This document shows positions 37,487 through 46,633 of a DNA stretch of 64,000 nt, piece by piece (position 1 is the first letter of the stretch; every line of letters begins with the position of its first letter). A program made the position numbers and the translations under genes. Source of the stretch: Vibrio tapetis subsp. tapetis (GTDB lineage: Bacteria; Pseudomonadota; Gammaproteobacteria; Enterobacterales; Vibrionaceae); assembly GCF_900233005.1 (NCBI RefSeq), contig NZ_LT960611.1, forward strand, positions 3,534,001 through 3,598,000, given 5' to 3'. Below the pieces are notes generated by a model. That model was not told the DNA's origin. It ran no database searches and saw only the letters and a list, made by a program, of their open reading frames with translations.

Positions 37487-38791
37487 GAGACTGTCTCAAT
37501 TTCTGTGTAATTGCCTAAACTAAGCCTTAAAGGCTAAGGATAGGCAATATGAACAAGAAAGAGCTTGAAGCTTTCGCCAAGGAAGCAGCAAAAGGAATTA
37601 AAACCCCTGAGGACTTAACTGAGTTCAGCCAAATGCTGAAAAAAATTACGGTTGAGGCCGCACTCAATGCGGAAATGGATGAGCATCTTGGCTATGAAAA
37701 ACACCAACCCTCTAGATCGAATAATAGCCGCAATGGAAAGAGTAGCAAACGCGTAAAAACCGAAGATGGCGAGTTTGAACTCGATACACCTCGGGATCGC
37801 CTTGGCTCGTTTGACCCCAAGCTAGTCAAAAAACACCAATCACGATTTACCTCTATGGATGACAAAATCTTGTGGCTCTACGCCCAAGGAATGAGTACGC
37901 GCGACATCGTAAACGCTTTCGATGAGTGGTACGGTGCGGAGATATCACCCAGCCTCGTATCGCGCGTCACAAATGCGGTGATAGAAGAAATAGTGGAGTG
38001 GCAATCAAGGCCACTCGATGCCATTTATCCTATCGTTTATCTCGATTGTATTGTGGTCAAGATCCGTCAAGACAAGCGTATCATCAATAAGTCGATTTTC
38101 CTTGCTTTAGGTATTAACACCGATGGTCAGAAAGAGCTAATGGGCATGTGGATAGCCGAAAACGAGGGGGCTAAGTTTTGGCTGAGTGTTCTAACTGAAC
38201 TCAATCAACGTGGTGTTGAAGATATCCTTATTGCGTGTGTAGATGGATTGAAGGGCTTTCCTGACGCTATCAATACTGTCTTCCCCCAAACGCATATTCA
38301 GCTTTGTATCGTCCATATGGTGCGGAACTCATTGAAGTATGTGTCTTGGAAAGACTATAAGGCGGTGACTGCCGACCTGAAACGAGTGTATCGCTCTACT
38401 ACAGAAGATGAGGCTCTACTCGAACTGGAGCGCTTTGGCGAAGTCTGGGATGGGCAATATCCGCAAATATCTAAGTCCTGGCGCAATCACTGGCAGAACC
38501 TCAACACGCTCTTCAACTACCCAGAAGATATCCGTAGAGCCATCTACACAACCAATGCTATTGAGTCTCTCAATAGCGTGATCCGTAAAGCACTAAAAAA
38601 GCGGAAGATCTTCCCTAACGATGAGGCCGCAACCAAAATGGTGTACTTAGCAATCAAAGACGCCAGCAAGAAATGGACGATGCCCATTCAAAACTGGCGT
38701 CAGGCTATGAGTCGGTTTATTATCGAGTTCGAGGAACGTCTCGATAAACACGTTAACTAAATGGCAGTTACACAGAATCTGTTACAGCCTC
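37487..38791 (+). mobile_element. IS256-family insertion sequence inside gmtZ
   Basis: 1,305 bp with imperfect ~29-bp terminal inverted repeats, starting GAGACTGT on the left and GAGGCTGT on the right and sharing TTCTGTGTAA. It is bounded by an 8-bp target duplication GCCCATCC at 37479-37486 and 38792-38799. The single transposase gene is intact. Precise removal re-joins gmtZ as EMEGWA-ALASNYC. Confidence 0.93.
37549..38760 (+). CDS. IS256-family transposase
   Basis: 403-residue transposase of the Mutator/IS256 family, the usual length. DDE residues are in VYLDCIVVKI (first D), IACVDGLKGFPDAI (second D) and TTNAIESLNSVIRKALKKRK (E); the FPQTHIQLCIVHMVRNSLKYV block is characteristic. No frameshift or truncation, so the element may be active. 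It is on the strand opposite to gmtZ. Confidence 0.95.
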   Translation: MNKKELEAFAKEAAKGIKTPEDLTEFSQMLKKITVEAALNAEMDEHLGYEKHQPSRSNNSRNGKSSKRVKTEDGEFELDTPRDRLGSFDPKLVKKHQSRFTSMDDKILWLYAQGMSTRDIVNAFDEWYGAEISPSLVSRVTNAVIEEIVEWQSRPLDAIYPIVYLDCIVVKIRQDKRIINKSIFLALGINTDGQKELMGMWIAENEGAKFWLSVLTELNQRGVEDILIACVDGLKGFPDAINTVFPQTHIQLCIVHMVRNSLKYVSWKDYKAVTADLKRVYRSTTEDEALLELERFGEVWDGQYPQISKSWRNHWQNLNTLFNYPEDIRRAIYTTNAIESLNSVIRKALKKRKIFPNDEAATKMVYLAIKDASKKWTMPIQNWRQAMSRFIIEFEERLDKHVN

Positions 38792-39679
38792 GCCCATCCT
38801 TCCATTTCCAGATCTATCAGATTCTGAAAATCATGAGCTTTCCACAATATATCGTTAGCATTCTTATACTGGTCAATCTGTGTTGGGTTGACTTTTAATC
38901 TAGGGTGGTTGCGTGCATGGCTTTTGTACTCTCCGAGATTACGAATTCTTTTCAGGGCACAATACTGCCTAGTTTCTGCTAGTGAAAAGTAGTGCAGTTT
39001 TAGAAGTTCAGCATAAGACTTATGGCCATAGAAATTAACAGGCCGTTTAGGTAACTGATTGTTATATTTTGCCTTTTCTAAATAGCTTTTGAGTGTCCAT
39101 AATTCGTGCTCATAACAATAATCAATAAGCTCTGCTTTCGAGAGAGCTTGGGGGATAGGCTGAGCTAAAAAGGTGCTCCAACCCGGGAAGTCTGAATAAT
39201 GTTTATCTGGATTAGATGGAAGTTTTGGGTCTTGCTTATAGTGTTCAATATAACGAGATTTTGTTAAAGGATACTTCTTTAGAAGGTATAAAGCTGCTTT
39301 AGATGCCTCTTGCCAAGATTGATAAAAACGTTGCCATAAGAATGCTTGCCAATGAGGTAGGTTATATTGAAGTTCAGGATCTTTGGGGAGTTTTGTGTCT
39401 AACTGGTAGATGGCTAAGTATGCTGATTTAGTTGGCTTTGCCTTGCCTATTAGGTTTCTAAAACTCTCAAGTGTTTCTTTTGCTGTTGGATAACTTTTAT
39501 CTGTGCCTAAGAATGTCAGCCATGTATTGAAATCAGTGTAATAGGTCTCGGGACTCGAAGGTAATTTAGGGTCATTTTTGTAATGTTGCCTATAGCTCGA
39601 GGCCGACCGTTTATGAATAGACAGGTTATCTAAGAGCTTGATAGCAGCAATGGACGCCTCTTCTATAGTTTTGTATTTG

Positions 39680-41083
39680 TTATTCATTTTGAGCCTGCAT
39701 TTTATTTTCTGCTTTGAGCATCCTTTCTTTGATTGAATCGTGAGAGAGTTCTCCATAATCATTCTGAGAGTTAATGTTTTTATGATGCATCATTGATCTT
39801 ATGTACATAGGTTCTAAGCCTAATTCATTTAGTTCTTGTTTATACAAGTGCCGCAGTCCGTGAGGTGTAGTCCCTTCGCTTTTAGAGCTTATTAACCCAA
39901 CTCTCTCAACGGCTCTCTTTTGACCATCTAGGAGAGCTTTGTAAGAAAGGGGTTGTCCATCTCTTAGGTTCGAAAAAGCGAAAGGATGACTCTGATTTTT
40001 TGGTGCTTGAAACTTTAAGTATAATTGCCAATAAATTAGGAAAAGTTCTGCCGCATGAGAGTTATTGAAGTATGCAATCATATAGAACTTTCTGGGGATT
40101 AAGACTGGATTCTTCCATCCGGTGTACAACCTTTTAGGGCTGTTCTTGTTGCTCCTGGGAAGCATACTATATTCAGTTTTTAAGAATTCATCTCTGCGGG
40201 CATATGGTTTGTTGTATGCCTTACGCCATTCATTTGGAGCAATCCCTTTCTCAGGATGGTGTACTTTTATAAGTGGTATTTTTTTATCTAGATGAATCTT
40301 CGTTTGAGAGGGGTCAAGAGAGATGTCTGATATATATAGGTTGGGCACTTCTGATATCCTCAATCCACAAAAGCGCATTAGTAAAAACGCTAAGACTTTA
40401 GCTAAATCTAAGCGTTTATATAAAGGTTCGTTTGCTTTAGCCCCCCGAATAACAAAACCTTTTTCTACTACGTCCCAAGTTCTTTCTTTTGGGAACGTAT
40501 ATGTCATTTGAAATGTTTGAGGCTCTCTATGCTTTGAGATGAAAGGTGTACGTTTTGCGTCTTTATATGCTTGAGAATCGTCATGGGTATGCTTTAGAAA
40601 AGAGTTGTTCTTTCGATGATGGTAAGCCGCCAAGTTGAGCATTTCTTCATATGGAGTGGCTTTGACCATTGGATTCAACAAGGCATTTTCTCCTCCTGTT
40701 TTTTCCAATAAGAACTCAGAGTATGTGGATATGTATCTGACTAGCTTGTTAGTCTGTTTGGCTGTGCGAGGTTGCCATCTCAAGTCTGTGTGGTCTTCAC
40801 CTGTTTCTTGAACTGTTCCGGAGAATAGTGCATTTGAAAAAGCTTCGAACATAAGTCTTGGAGATTGGAATACCCCTCGGGTAGCCTGCCAATAATCAAG
40901 AAGTAGACATAATGCTTGTGCATTTTCACGATGCCAGCTTTTCCCTTTGTTTTTCCTTGCCAACTGGTAGAGCAAAAATGATTCAAGTATAAATCCATTA
41001 ATACTAATCACTCTTAGTTTAATCACTTGGAACCCACTTTGTGCTACGTATCTATCTCTACAGACAATTGTATATTTACCCAT
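39680..41083 (-). CDS. gmtY: Gamma-mobile-trio recombinase GmtY (tyrosine recombinase)
   Basis: 467 residues from ATG 41083 (MGKYTIVCRDRYV), preferred over an opening at 41191 whose first 36 residues look non-coding. Tyrosine-recombinase catalytic residues: R in CGLRISEVP, H-x-x-R in HGLRHLYK, H in MMHHKNIN and Tyr in NDYGEL. It is the gene nearest the island's right end, reading inward, and its stop overlaps gmtZ by 8 bp. Intact. With gmtZ it should form the integration/excision machinery. Confidence 0.78.
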   Translation of the reverse strand: MGKYTIVCRDRYVAQSGFQVIKLRVISINGFILESFLLYQLARKNKGKSWHRENAQALCLLLDYWQATRGVFQSPRLMFEAFSNALFSGTVQETGEDHTDLRWQPRTAKQTNKLVRYISTYSEFLLEKTGGENALLNPMVKATPYEEMLNLAAYHHRKNNSFLKHTHDDSQAYKDAKRTPFISKHREPQTFQMTYTFPKERTWDVVEKGFVIRGAKANEPLYKRLDLAKVLAFLLMRFCGLRISEVPNLYISDISLDPSQTKIHLDKKIPLIKVHHPEKGIAPNEWRKAYNKPYARRDEFLKTEYSMLPRSNKNSPKRLYTGWKNPVLIPRKFYMIAYFNNSHAAELFLIYWQLYLKFQAPKNQSHPFAFSNLRDGQPLSYKALLDGQKRAVERVGLISSKSEGTTPHGLRHLYKQELNELGLEPMYIRSMMHHKNINSQNDYGELSHDSIKERMLKAENKMQAQNE

Positions 41084-41202
41084 TGGTACACTCGCAATTG
41101 TTATAAATATGATCATCCATAGGGGTAGTATAGGTATGTATTGCTTACTTTGTGAACGATGTTGATGTGTTTGTGGGTAGAGTAATCGCATAAATAGTAC
41201 AT

Positions 41203-41212
41203 TTTAAAAGGG
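41203..41212 (-). repeat. Right island-end inverted repeat
   Basis: CCCTTTTAAA on the minus strand, 9 nt inside the right junction; partner of 22614-22623 with one mismatch. Confidence 0.55.
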
Positions 41213-41221
41213 GTATCTTTC

Positions 41222-41569
41222 ATTGCAATTAAGATGATCTTTCCTCAGCCCGGTGGCGTTACTGGCCTTGCTGCCGGTGAGGAGCCCTATATTGTGCCTA
41301 TTGCGATTCCAATGATTGCAGGCCCATCGGTGATTGCTTCTTTGCTCTTGTTATCGAACCAGCAGCCAGATCGTATGATGGATTGGTCGTTAGCTGTATT
41401 GTTAGCTTGGGGAGCTAGCTTCCTGATACTGATGTTCTACGACTTCTTCCATAAGTTATTGGGAGAGCGAGGACTGCGTGCTGTAGAGCGTTTGATGGGA
41501 TTACTTTTAGTGATCATCTCGATTCAAATGCTACTCAATGGCGTGAGCAGTTATTTTAAGCTCGCCTAA
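41222..41569 (+). pseudogene. yhgN: yhgN/marC family gene, 3' part
   Basis: Remaining 115 codons of the split gene: IAIKMIFPQPGGVTGLAAGEEPYIVPIAIPMIAGPSVIASLL to SSYFKLA. There is no promoter of its own visible, since the preceding 140 bp belong to the island end. The terminator after it is intact. Together with 22361-22603 it makes a full YhgN-type protein on paper. Confidence 0.9.
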
Positions 41570-41608
41570 GCCAAATGTTCGCTGTCTAGTTTGTTAGATT
41601 GAATATAA

Positions 41609-41650
41609 AAAAAGAGCCCAAAGTGCTATTCGACTTTTTGGGCTCTTTTT
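41609..41650. terminator. Bidirectional terminator between yhgN and yhhL
   Basis: AAAGAGCCCAAA pairs with TTTGGGCTCTTT around a ~15-nt loop, with A-rich sequence before and T-rich after. It fits the convergent yhgN and yhhL-rsmD units. Confidence 0.85.
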
Positions 41651-41695
41651 GTATCTGGTGTTGAGATCAATACAGGGCTTAAACTCAGTGCTGAA

Positions 41696-41962
41696 CTAGG
41701 TCATGTATTTTCTACGAATGTCTAGCATGGCAAAAATACCAAAAATTAATATCGACCATTTCTCCCAACTAGTGATTTTGACTTTGTCTCCAAATGCACC
41801 AAGGAAAATCAGCATTTGAAGTGCATGCATAAACAGTAGAAACGCGGTCATGATGTACAGTGCGATAGCCGCTTTTCCCGGAAATGGAGAGAAGATATTC
41901 ACTAAGAGAACAAACCAAACAAAAGCAACCGCGGCTTTTGCTAATATCAGCAGAATTTTCAT
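41696..41962 (-). CDS. yhhL: DUF1145 membrane protein YhhL
   Basis: 88-residue inner-membrane protein with three hydrophobic segments and the DUF1145 features NIFSPFPGKAAIALY and KWSILIFGIFAMLDIRRK. It follows rsmD with a 4-bp ATGA-type overlap, the conserved rsmD-yhhL arrangement. Function unknown. Confidence 0.85.
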   Translation of the reverse strand: MKILLILAKAAVAFVWFVLLVNIFSPFPGKAAIALYIMTAFLLFMHALQMLIFLGAFGDKVKITSWEKWSILIFGIFAMLDIRRKYMT

Positions 41963-42558
41963 TGAACTTTCCTTTCAAATAAACGGTAACTGACTTGCCC
42001 AGCAGTTTTTTCTCTATGGGCGTACCAGTGTGGTGGTAGTGAATCGATAGCGAGTGCTTTCTCTGTCTCGATATAAATCATAGCATTTGGTGCTAACCAG
42101 CCATTTTGCTCTAAAAGTATGATAACTTCGCTCAATAGGCCTTTGTGGAAAGGTGGGTCGATAAAAACCACGTCGTAGGCTTCGCCTTGTTTGGCTAAGT
42201 ACTGCAAAGTGTCGGTTTTTATCACATCGATATTATTCGCCTTTAATGCTTGGCAGTTATCGCATAATTGTTGATATGCCTTTGGATTCAATTCTAACAT
42301 GGTGACAAGTTCAGCTTGACGCGAGGCAGATTCAAAACCAAGACCGCCGGAGCCTGCAAATAGATCCAAGCATTTGGCGTGAGGGATATCCTGAGCTAGC
42401 CAATTAAAGAGTGTTTCTTTAACGCGATCTGTCGTTGGTCTCAATCCTTCGGCATCATGAACAGGAAGTTTTCGACCACGCCACAAGCCGCTAATGATGC
42501 GAACAACGCCTGTAGAGTTTTTATTTTGTGATGGGTTTTGCTGACGACGTCTTTGCAT
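41959..42558 (-). CDS. rsmD: 16S rRNA (guanine966-N2)-methyltransferase RsmD
   Basis: 199 residues. SAM-binding DLFAGSGGLGFESASR, catalytic FIDPPFHKG (DPPF) and an N-terminal basic tail with RIISGLWRGRKLPV, all typical of RsmD. Methylates G966 of 16S rRNA in the assembled 30S subunit. Divergent from ftsY, as in E. coli. Confidence 0.95.
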   Translation of the reverse strand: MQRRRQQNPSQNKNSTGVVRIISGLWRGRKLPVHDAEGLRPTTDRVKETLFNWLAQDIPHAKCLDLFAGSGGLGFESASRQAELVTMLELNPKAYQQLCDNCQALKANNIDVIKTDTLQYLAKQGEAYDVVFIDPPFHKGLLSEVIILLEQNGWLAPNAMIYIETEKALAIDSLPPHWYAHREKTAGQVSYRLFERKVQ

Positions 42559-42686
42559 AGATTTTTTGACCGCAAATAAAGTGATAGTATAGATAAGTTT
42601 TGTACCGCTAAAGTGTACCAGAAAAGTTTTCTCAGTTTGTTGCTCAAGTTATTGAGTGACCAATAAAGTAATGTTTAGGATTTTCG

Positions 42687-43907
42687 ATGACAGAAAAGAA
42701 AAAGCGCGGATTGTTGTCTTGGCTTGGTTTTGGTGATGAAGACCAAACTGATAAAAAAGAATCAACGCAAGAGAACAGCCAAGAAGCCGAAAACACGGTA
42801 GAAGCCATTGATGCTGACATTAACGTAGCCTCTGCCGACGTCGCTTCTCCAGCAGAAGAGCATGTTGAAACTCCAGTAACCGTTGATGAAGTAGTGGAGC
42901 AAGATAACCTGACCGCTGAAACGGAGCCTGAAGCTGAAACCGAAACAGCAGAGCCAGAGCGCGTACAAGAACAAGAAAAGCCAATGGAAAGCTTCTTTAC
43001 TCGTTTAAAGCGCAGCTTAAGCCGCACCAAAGAAAATATTGGCGCTGGCTTTTTTGGTCTATTCAAAGACAAAAAAATCGACGATGACTTATTTGAAGAG
43101 TTAGAAGAGCAACTATTGATTGCTGATGTAGGTATGGACACCACGGTTAAGATCATCGAAAACTTAACAGATAAGGCCAACCATCGAGATCTAAAAGATG
43201 GTGAAGCCCTATACGGTTTATTAAAAGAAGAAATGGCCGACATCCTTAGCCATGTAGAAAAGCCTCTGGAAATTGATACCACTAAAACGCCTTACGTTAT
43301 TTTGATGGTGGGCGTGAATGGTGTGGGTAAAACAACCACCATTGGCAAGCTGGCTAAACAATTCCAAGGCCAAGGTAAAAAAGTTATGTTAGCGGCGGGA
43401 GATACTTTCCGAGCAGCAGCTGTTGAGCAATTACAAGTTTGGGGTGAGAGAAACCAAGTTCCCGTCATTGCACAACATACAGGTGCAGACAGTGCGTCTG
43501 TTATCTATGACGCGATCGAAGCAGCCAAAGCTCGTGGTGTTGACGTTGTTATCGCTGATACAGCAGGTCGTTTGCAAAACAAGAGCAACTTGATGGAAGA
43601 GCTGAAAAAGATTGTTCGTGTTATGAAGAAAATCGACGGCTCAGCACCTCATGAAATCATGCTAACCTTGGATGCAGGCACCGGACAAAATGCGATTAGC
43701 CAAGCGAAGTTGTTCAGTGATGTGGCACCGATTACCGGTATTACTCTGTCTAAGCTCGATGGCACAGCGAAAGGCGGCGTGATCTTTGCGATAGCCGATC
43801 AATTTCAGATCCCAATTCGTTATATTGGTGTAGGTGAAGGTATTGAAGACCTTCGTCCGTTCGTTGCACAGGATTTTGTCGACGCGTTATTCAGTCGCGA
43901 AGAGTAA
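42687..43907 (+). CDS. ftsY: Signal recognition particle receptor FtsY
   Basis: 406 residues: acidic N-terminal A domain (1-105, rich in Glu), N domain, then the GTPase G domain with GVNGVGKTTTIGKLA, DTFRAAAVEQL, DTAGR, and LSKLDGTAKGG. Docks SRP-ribosome complexes at the inner membrane. First gene of ftsY-ftsE-ftsX; 10 bp separate it from ftsE. Confidence 0.97.
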   Translation: MTEKKKRGLLSWLGFGDEDQTDKKESTQENSQEAENTVEAIDADINVASADVASPAEEHVETPVTVDEVVEQDNLTAETEPEAETETAEPERVQEQEKPMESFFTRLKRSLSRTKENIGAGFFGLFKDKKIDDDLFEELEEQLLIADVGMDTTVKIIENLTDKANHRDLKDGEALYGLLKEEMADILSHVEKPLEIDTTKTPYVILMVGVNGVGKTTTIGKLAKQFQGQGKKVMLAAGDTFRAAAVEQLQVWGERNQVPVIAQHTGADSASVIYDAIEAAKARGVDVVIADTAGRLQNKSNLMEELKKIVRVMKKIDGSAPHEIMLTLDAGTGQNAISQAKLFSDVAPITGITLSKLDGTAKGGVIFAIADQFQIPIRYIGVGEGIEDLRPFVAQDFVDALFSREE

Positions 43908-43917
43908 GGGTTTCATC

Positions 43918-44592
43918 GTGATTAATTTTCAGCAAGTCAGTAAAGCATATCGTGGTGGTCGCCAAGCCTTACAAAAAGTGGATTTTCACTTACGTCGTGG
44001 CGAAATGGCATTTCTTGGTGGGCACTCTGGTGCGGGTAAAAGTACCTTGCTGAAATTAATTTGCGCCATCGAGCGCCCGACCGATGGAAAAATTAGCTTT
44101 AATGGTCACGATATTACTCGGATCAGCGGTAAAGATATTCCCTTCCTAAGGCGAAATATTGGCATTGTGTTTCAAGATCATTGCTTGTTAATGGATCGCT
44201 CTGTTTATGACAATGTCGCCCTACCGATGCGAATTGAATCTGTGTCTGAAAATGAAATTAAACGCCGTGTGTCTGCGGCGCTTGATAAAACGGGGTTACT
44301 GGACAAAGCTCGTTGCTTACCTAACCAGCTATCTGGCGGTGAACAGCAACGTGTTGGGATCGCTCGTGCGGTAGTTAATCGACCGACGCTCTTACTCGCT
44401 GATGAACCAACGGGTAATTTAGATCAAGAACTTTCAAACCGTGCATTGAGCTTATTTGATGAATTTAACCGTGCAGGTGTGTCAGTTTTATTTGCTACAC
44501 ATGATGTTGATTTAATGAATACTCGCCCGCACGTTCGTCGCTTAGAGCTCAATCAAGGCTTTTTAAGTGAGGTATCAAGTAATGGGCAATAA
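43918..44592 (+). CDS. ftsE: Cell-division ABC ATPase FtsE
   Basis: 224 residues from GTG 43918 ([11 protein letters not shown]), the normal FtsE start; a frame opening earlier runs inside ftsY and is discarded. Walker [11 protein letters not shown], signature [14 protein letters not shown], Walker [13 protein letters not shown]. With FtsX it controls septal amidase activation at the divisome. It overlaps ftsX by 11 bp. Confidence 0.96.
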   Translation: MINFQQVSKAYRGGRQALQKVDFHLRRGEMAFLGGHSGAGKSTLLKLICAIERPTDGKISFNGHDITRISGKDIPFLRRNIGIVFQDHCLLMDRSVYDNVALPMRIESVSENEIKRRVSAALDKTGLLDKARCLPNQLSGGEQQRVGIARAVVNRPTLLLADEPTGNLDQELSNRALSLFDEFNRAGVSVLFATHDVDLMNTRPHVRRLELNQGFLSEVSSNGQ

Positions 44593-45514
44593 AAACAAAC
44601 CTAAAAAAGACGGTTTTTTGGCTGCCCACATTAAGCAAGCTAAACGCTCTTTGTATGAATTAACCCAGCGCCCGCTAGGAAATTTACTCACACTTGCGGT
44701 GATCTCCGTTGCATTGACTCTTCCTGCTTGTTTATATCTGGTAGGTAAAAATTTGAGTGTGGCAGCAGACAGCATGAGTGCTTCTTCGCAAATTAATGTG
44801 TTTTTGGTAGAGCAAACGCCAGAAGCTCGTATCATGGTCATGAAAGACGAAGTAGAAGGTTGGAGTGAAATCCAACAAGTTGAGTATATTTCATCTCAGC
44901 AAGGCCTTGCTGATATGAGTGAGCATGCTGGTCTTGAGCAAGCCCTGTCTATATTAAGTGATTATGCATTGCCGGCGGTTCTGGTCATTACCCCGACAAC
45001 GGACAACAACGCAGATTTGCAATTACTGACCACCAAATTGCAGTCGCTTCCAGCGGTAACTGATGTACGCATGGATGAAGACTGGCTGGAGCGTATCAGC
45101 GCAATTAAACATGTCGCGATGGGCTTAGCCGTTGCACTTGGTGTACTGATGCTAGGTGCGGTATTCCTTATTGTCGGTAACACACTTCGTTTCAATATTA
45201 TGGAACATAAAGAAGAAATCAAAGTGATGAAGCTAATAGGTGCAACCGATAGCTTTATCTTACGACCGTATTTGTATACGGGGATGTGGTTTGGTGGATT
45301 AAGTGCCATATCTGCATGGATTTTGACAGCAGCGGTGACGATCTTATTAAATGGCGCTGTGGAAGATTTAGCTAATTTGTATGACAGCCCATTTAGGTTG
45401 ATTGGAATGAATTGGGATGAAACCGTCGTTCTTTTAGTGATTGGAACGTTATTAGGGTTGATCGCAGCAAAACTGTCAACGCAGCGTCACCTAAAAGAAA
45501 TTGAACCTGTCTAA
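44582..45514 (+). CDS. ftsX: Cell-division ABC membrane protein FtsX
   Basis: 310 residues from ATG 44582 ([20 protein letters not shown]). Four membrane helices: one after the N-terminal cytoplasmic tail (about 40-60), then a large periplasmic loop (about 65-190), then three helices. FtsX-type C-terminus. Partner of FtsE, with the overlap of the two genes conserved. Confidence 0.95.
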   Translation: MGNKNKPKKDGFLAAHIKQAKRSLYELTQRPLGNLLTLAVISVALTLPACLYLVGKNLSVAADSMSASSQINVFLVEQTPEARIMVMKDEVEGWSEIQQVEYISSQQGLADMSEHAGLEQALSILSDYALPAVLVITPTTDNNADLQLLTTKLQSLPAVTDVRMDEDWLERISAIKHVAMGLAVALGVLMLGAVFLIVGNTLRFNIMEHKEEIKVMKLIGATDSFILRPYLYTGMWFGGLSAISAWILTAAVTILLNGAVEDLANLYDSPFRLIGMNWDETVVLLVIGTLLGLIAAKLSTQRHLKEIEPV

Positions 45515-45550
45515 GATCTTTCGGTCAAAAATGGAGATTACGTCCCATAG

Positions 45551-45566
45551 GTAACACGTTTGTTAC
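45551..45566. promoter_or_regulatory. Palindromic candidate operator upstream of rpoH
   Basis: GTAACACGTTTGTTAC, arms GTAACA/TGTTAC with a 4-nt centre, 128 bp before the rpoH start. A possible TTGAAA -35 at 45608 follows. The binding protein is unknown. Confidence 0.4.
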
Positions 45567-45693
45567 TTGAATGGGGCGGATATCTATGGATAATGTCCTT
45601 CCCTTTCTTGAAAGCTGTTCATTTTCAGTTCAAGATAGATGGGGTAGATTACATATTCGCTTTACAGTTATAAAGAATCGAACGAGGAATTGA

Positions 45694-46551
45694 ATGGCAA
45701 AGGCAGCGTATCCAATGGCTCTAGTGACACAAGATAGCTTAGACAGCTACATTCGTTCAGCAAATAGCTACCCAATGCTAAAGGTTGAAGAAGAACGTGA
45801 ACTAGCCGAAAGATTACACTACAAAGGCGAAATCGATGCTGCAAAGGGGTTAATCCTTTCACATCTTCGATTTGTCGTTCATGTTGCACGTGGATATTCA
45901 GGCTACGGCTTACCTCTGGCAGATTTAGTTCAAGAAGGTAATATCGGCTTGATGAAAGCGGTGAAGCGCTTTAATCCTGAAGTGGGTGTTCGCTTGGTTT
46001 CCTTTGCCGTGCATTGGATCAAAGCTGAAATTCATGAATATGTGTTACGCAACTGGCGCATCGTGAAAATCGCGACCACCAAAGCGCAACGCAAACTGTT
46101 CTTTAATCTTCGTAAGAATAAAAAGCGCCTGGGTTGGTTTAATAACGGTGAAGTAGAAACAGTAGCAAGAGAGCTAGGTGTTGAGCCTTCAGAGGTTCGT
46201 GAAATGGAATCTCGTTTAGCCGCTCAAGATGCTGCGTTTGAAATGCCAACAGAAGACGATGATTCAAGTGCTGCTTATTCTGCGCCAGTTTTATACTTGG
46301 AAGATAAGCAATCAGACATCGCCGACAATATTGAAGCGGATAATTGGGAAAAACACACCAACAACCGTTTAAGCAGTGCTCTTTCTACATTAGATGATCG
46401 TAGCCAGCATATTGTACGTTCTCGTTGGTTGAATGATCAAAAGTCAACATTACAAGAATTAGCGGATGCCTATGGTGTATCAGCTGAACGTATTCGACAG
46501 CTAGAAAAGAACGCAATGAAGAAGCTTAAATTGGCCGTTGGCGAATTTTAA
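45694..46551 (+). CDS. rpoH: Heat-shock sigma factor sigma-32
   Basis: 285 residues. Region 2 with [49 protein letters not shown], the RpoH box ([17 protein letters not shown]), and region 4 with [27 protein letters not shown]. Directs transcription of chaperone and protease genes after heat shock. The 180-bp leader may hold more than one promoter; the start has AACGAGGAA upstream. Confidence 0.97.
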   Translation: MAKAAYPMALVTQDSLDSYIRSANSYPMLKVEEERELAERLHYKGEIDAAKGLILSHLRFVVHVARGYSGYGLPLADLVQEGNIGLMKAVKRFNPEVGVRLVSFAVHWIKAEIHEYVLRNWRIVKIATTKAQRKLFFNLRKNKKRLGWFNNGEVETVARELGVEPSEVREMESRLAAQDAAFEMPTEDDDSSAAYSAPVLYLEDKQSDIADNIEADNWEKHTNNRLSSALSTLDDRSQHIVRSRWLNDQKSTLQELADAYGVSAERIRQLEKNAMKKLKLAVGEF

Positions 46552-46572
46552 TCTCTTAGATTCAGAACACGA

Positions 46573-46603
46573 AAGCCGAGATCAAATGATCTCGGCTTTT
46601 TTA
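46573..46603 (+). terminator. Terminator after rpoH
   Basis: A 12-bp stem, AAGCCGAGATCA / TGATCTCGGCTT, with a 2-nt loop, followed by T4. Near-perfect dyad with A's upstream. Confidence 0.9.
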
Positions 46604-46633
46604 TTATCTGATGATCTTAGCGGCAAAAAATAT

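Larger units (their letters stand above)
35050..39687 (-). pseudogene. gmtZ: Gamma-mobile-trio integrase GmtZ, broken by IS256 and a frameshift
   Basis: The original gene ran from ATG 39687, overlapping the gmtY stop by 8 bp. Removing the IS (37487-38791), one target duplication and one base of the A8 tract at 37216-37223 gives one frame of 1,107 residues. N-terminal ~290 residues hold about five phage-integrase repeats of the pattern Y-x3-Y-x5-LPxxP-x4-Y-x5-W. The tyrosine-recombinase domain is C-terminal: R in LPTRGQQ, HTMR, VGHSQ and HYTKM (Tyr). Two CxxC-type segments (CFRCRHF region) follow, perhaps a zinc site. As it stands no full-length protein can be made. Confidence 0.8.
22604..41221. 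mobile_element. Gamma-mobile-trio (GMT) type genomic island inserted in yhgN
   Basis: An 18,618-bp insertion whose removal restores the yhgN frame. The right end carries gmtY, gmtZ and gmtX, two tyrosine-recombinase-type proteins and a small partner transcribed inward from the end. Cargo, left to right: MarC homologue, XRE repressor, wHTH-helicase operon (with IS21), five-gene ATPase-protease operon, the GMT genes (with IS256). Near each end is a 10-bp inverted repeat with one mismatch. The DNA looks AT-richer than the flanks. Family knowledge: GMT islands of Vibrio carry anti-phage systems and toxins. The exact ends are inferred from frame restoration, and could differ by a few bases. Confidence 0.85.

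Noticed and set aside
42644..43282. A long minus-strand open frame (212 residues) opposite ftsY
   Set aside because: Serine-rich mirror of the Glu-rich FtsY A domain; codon-position shadow with no ribosome site.
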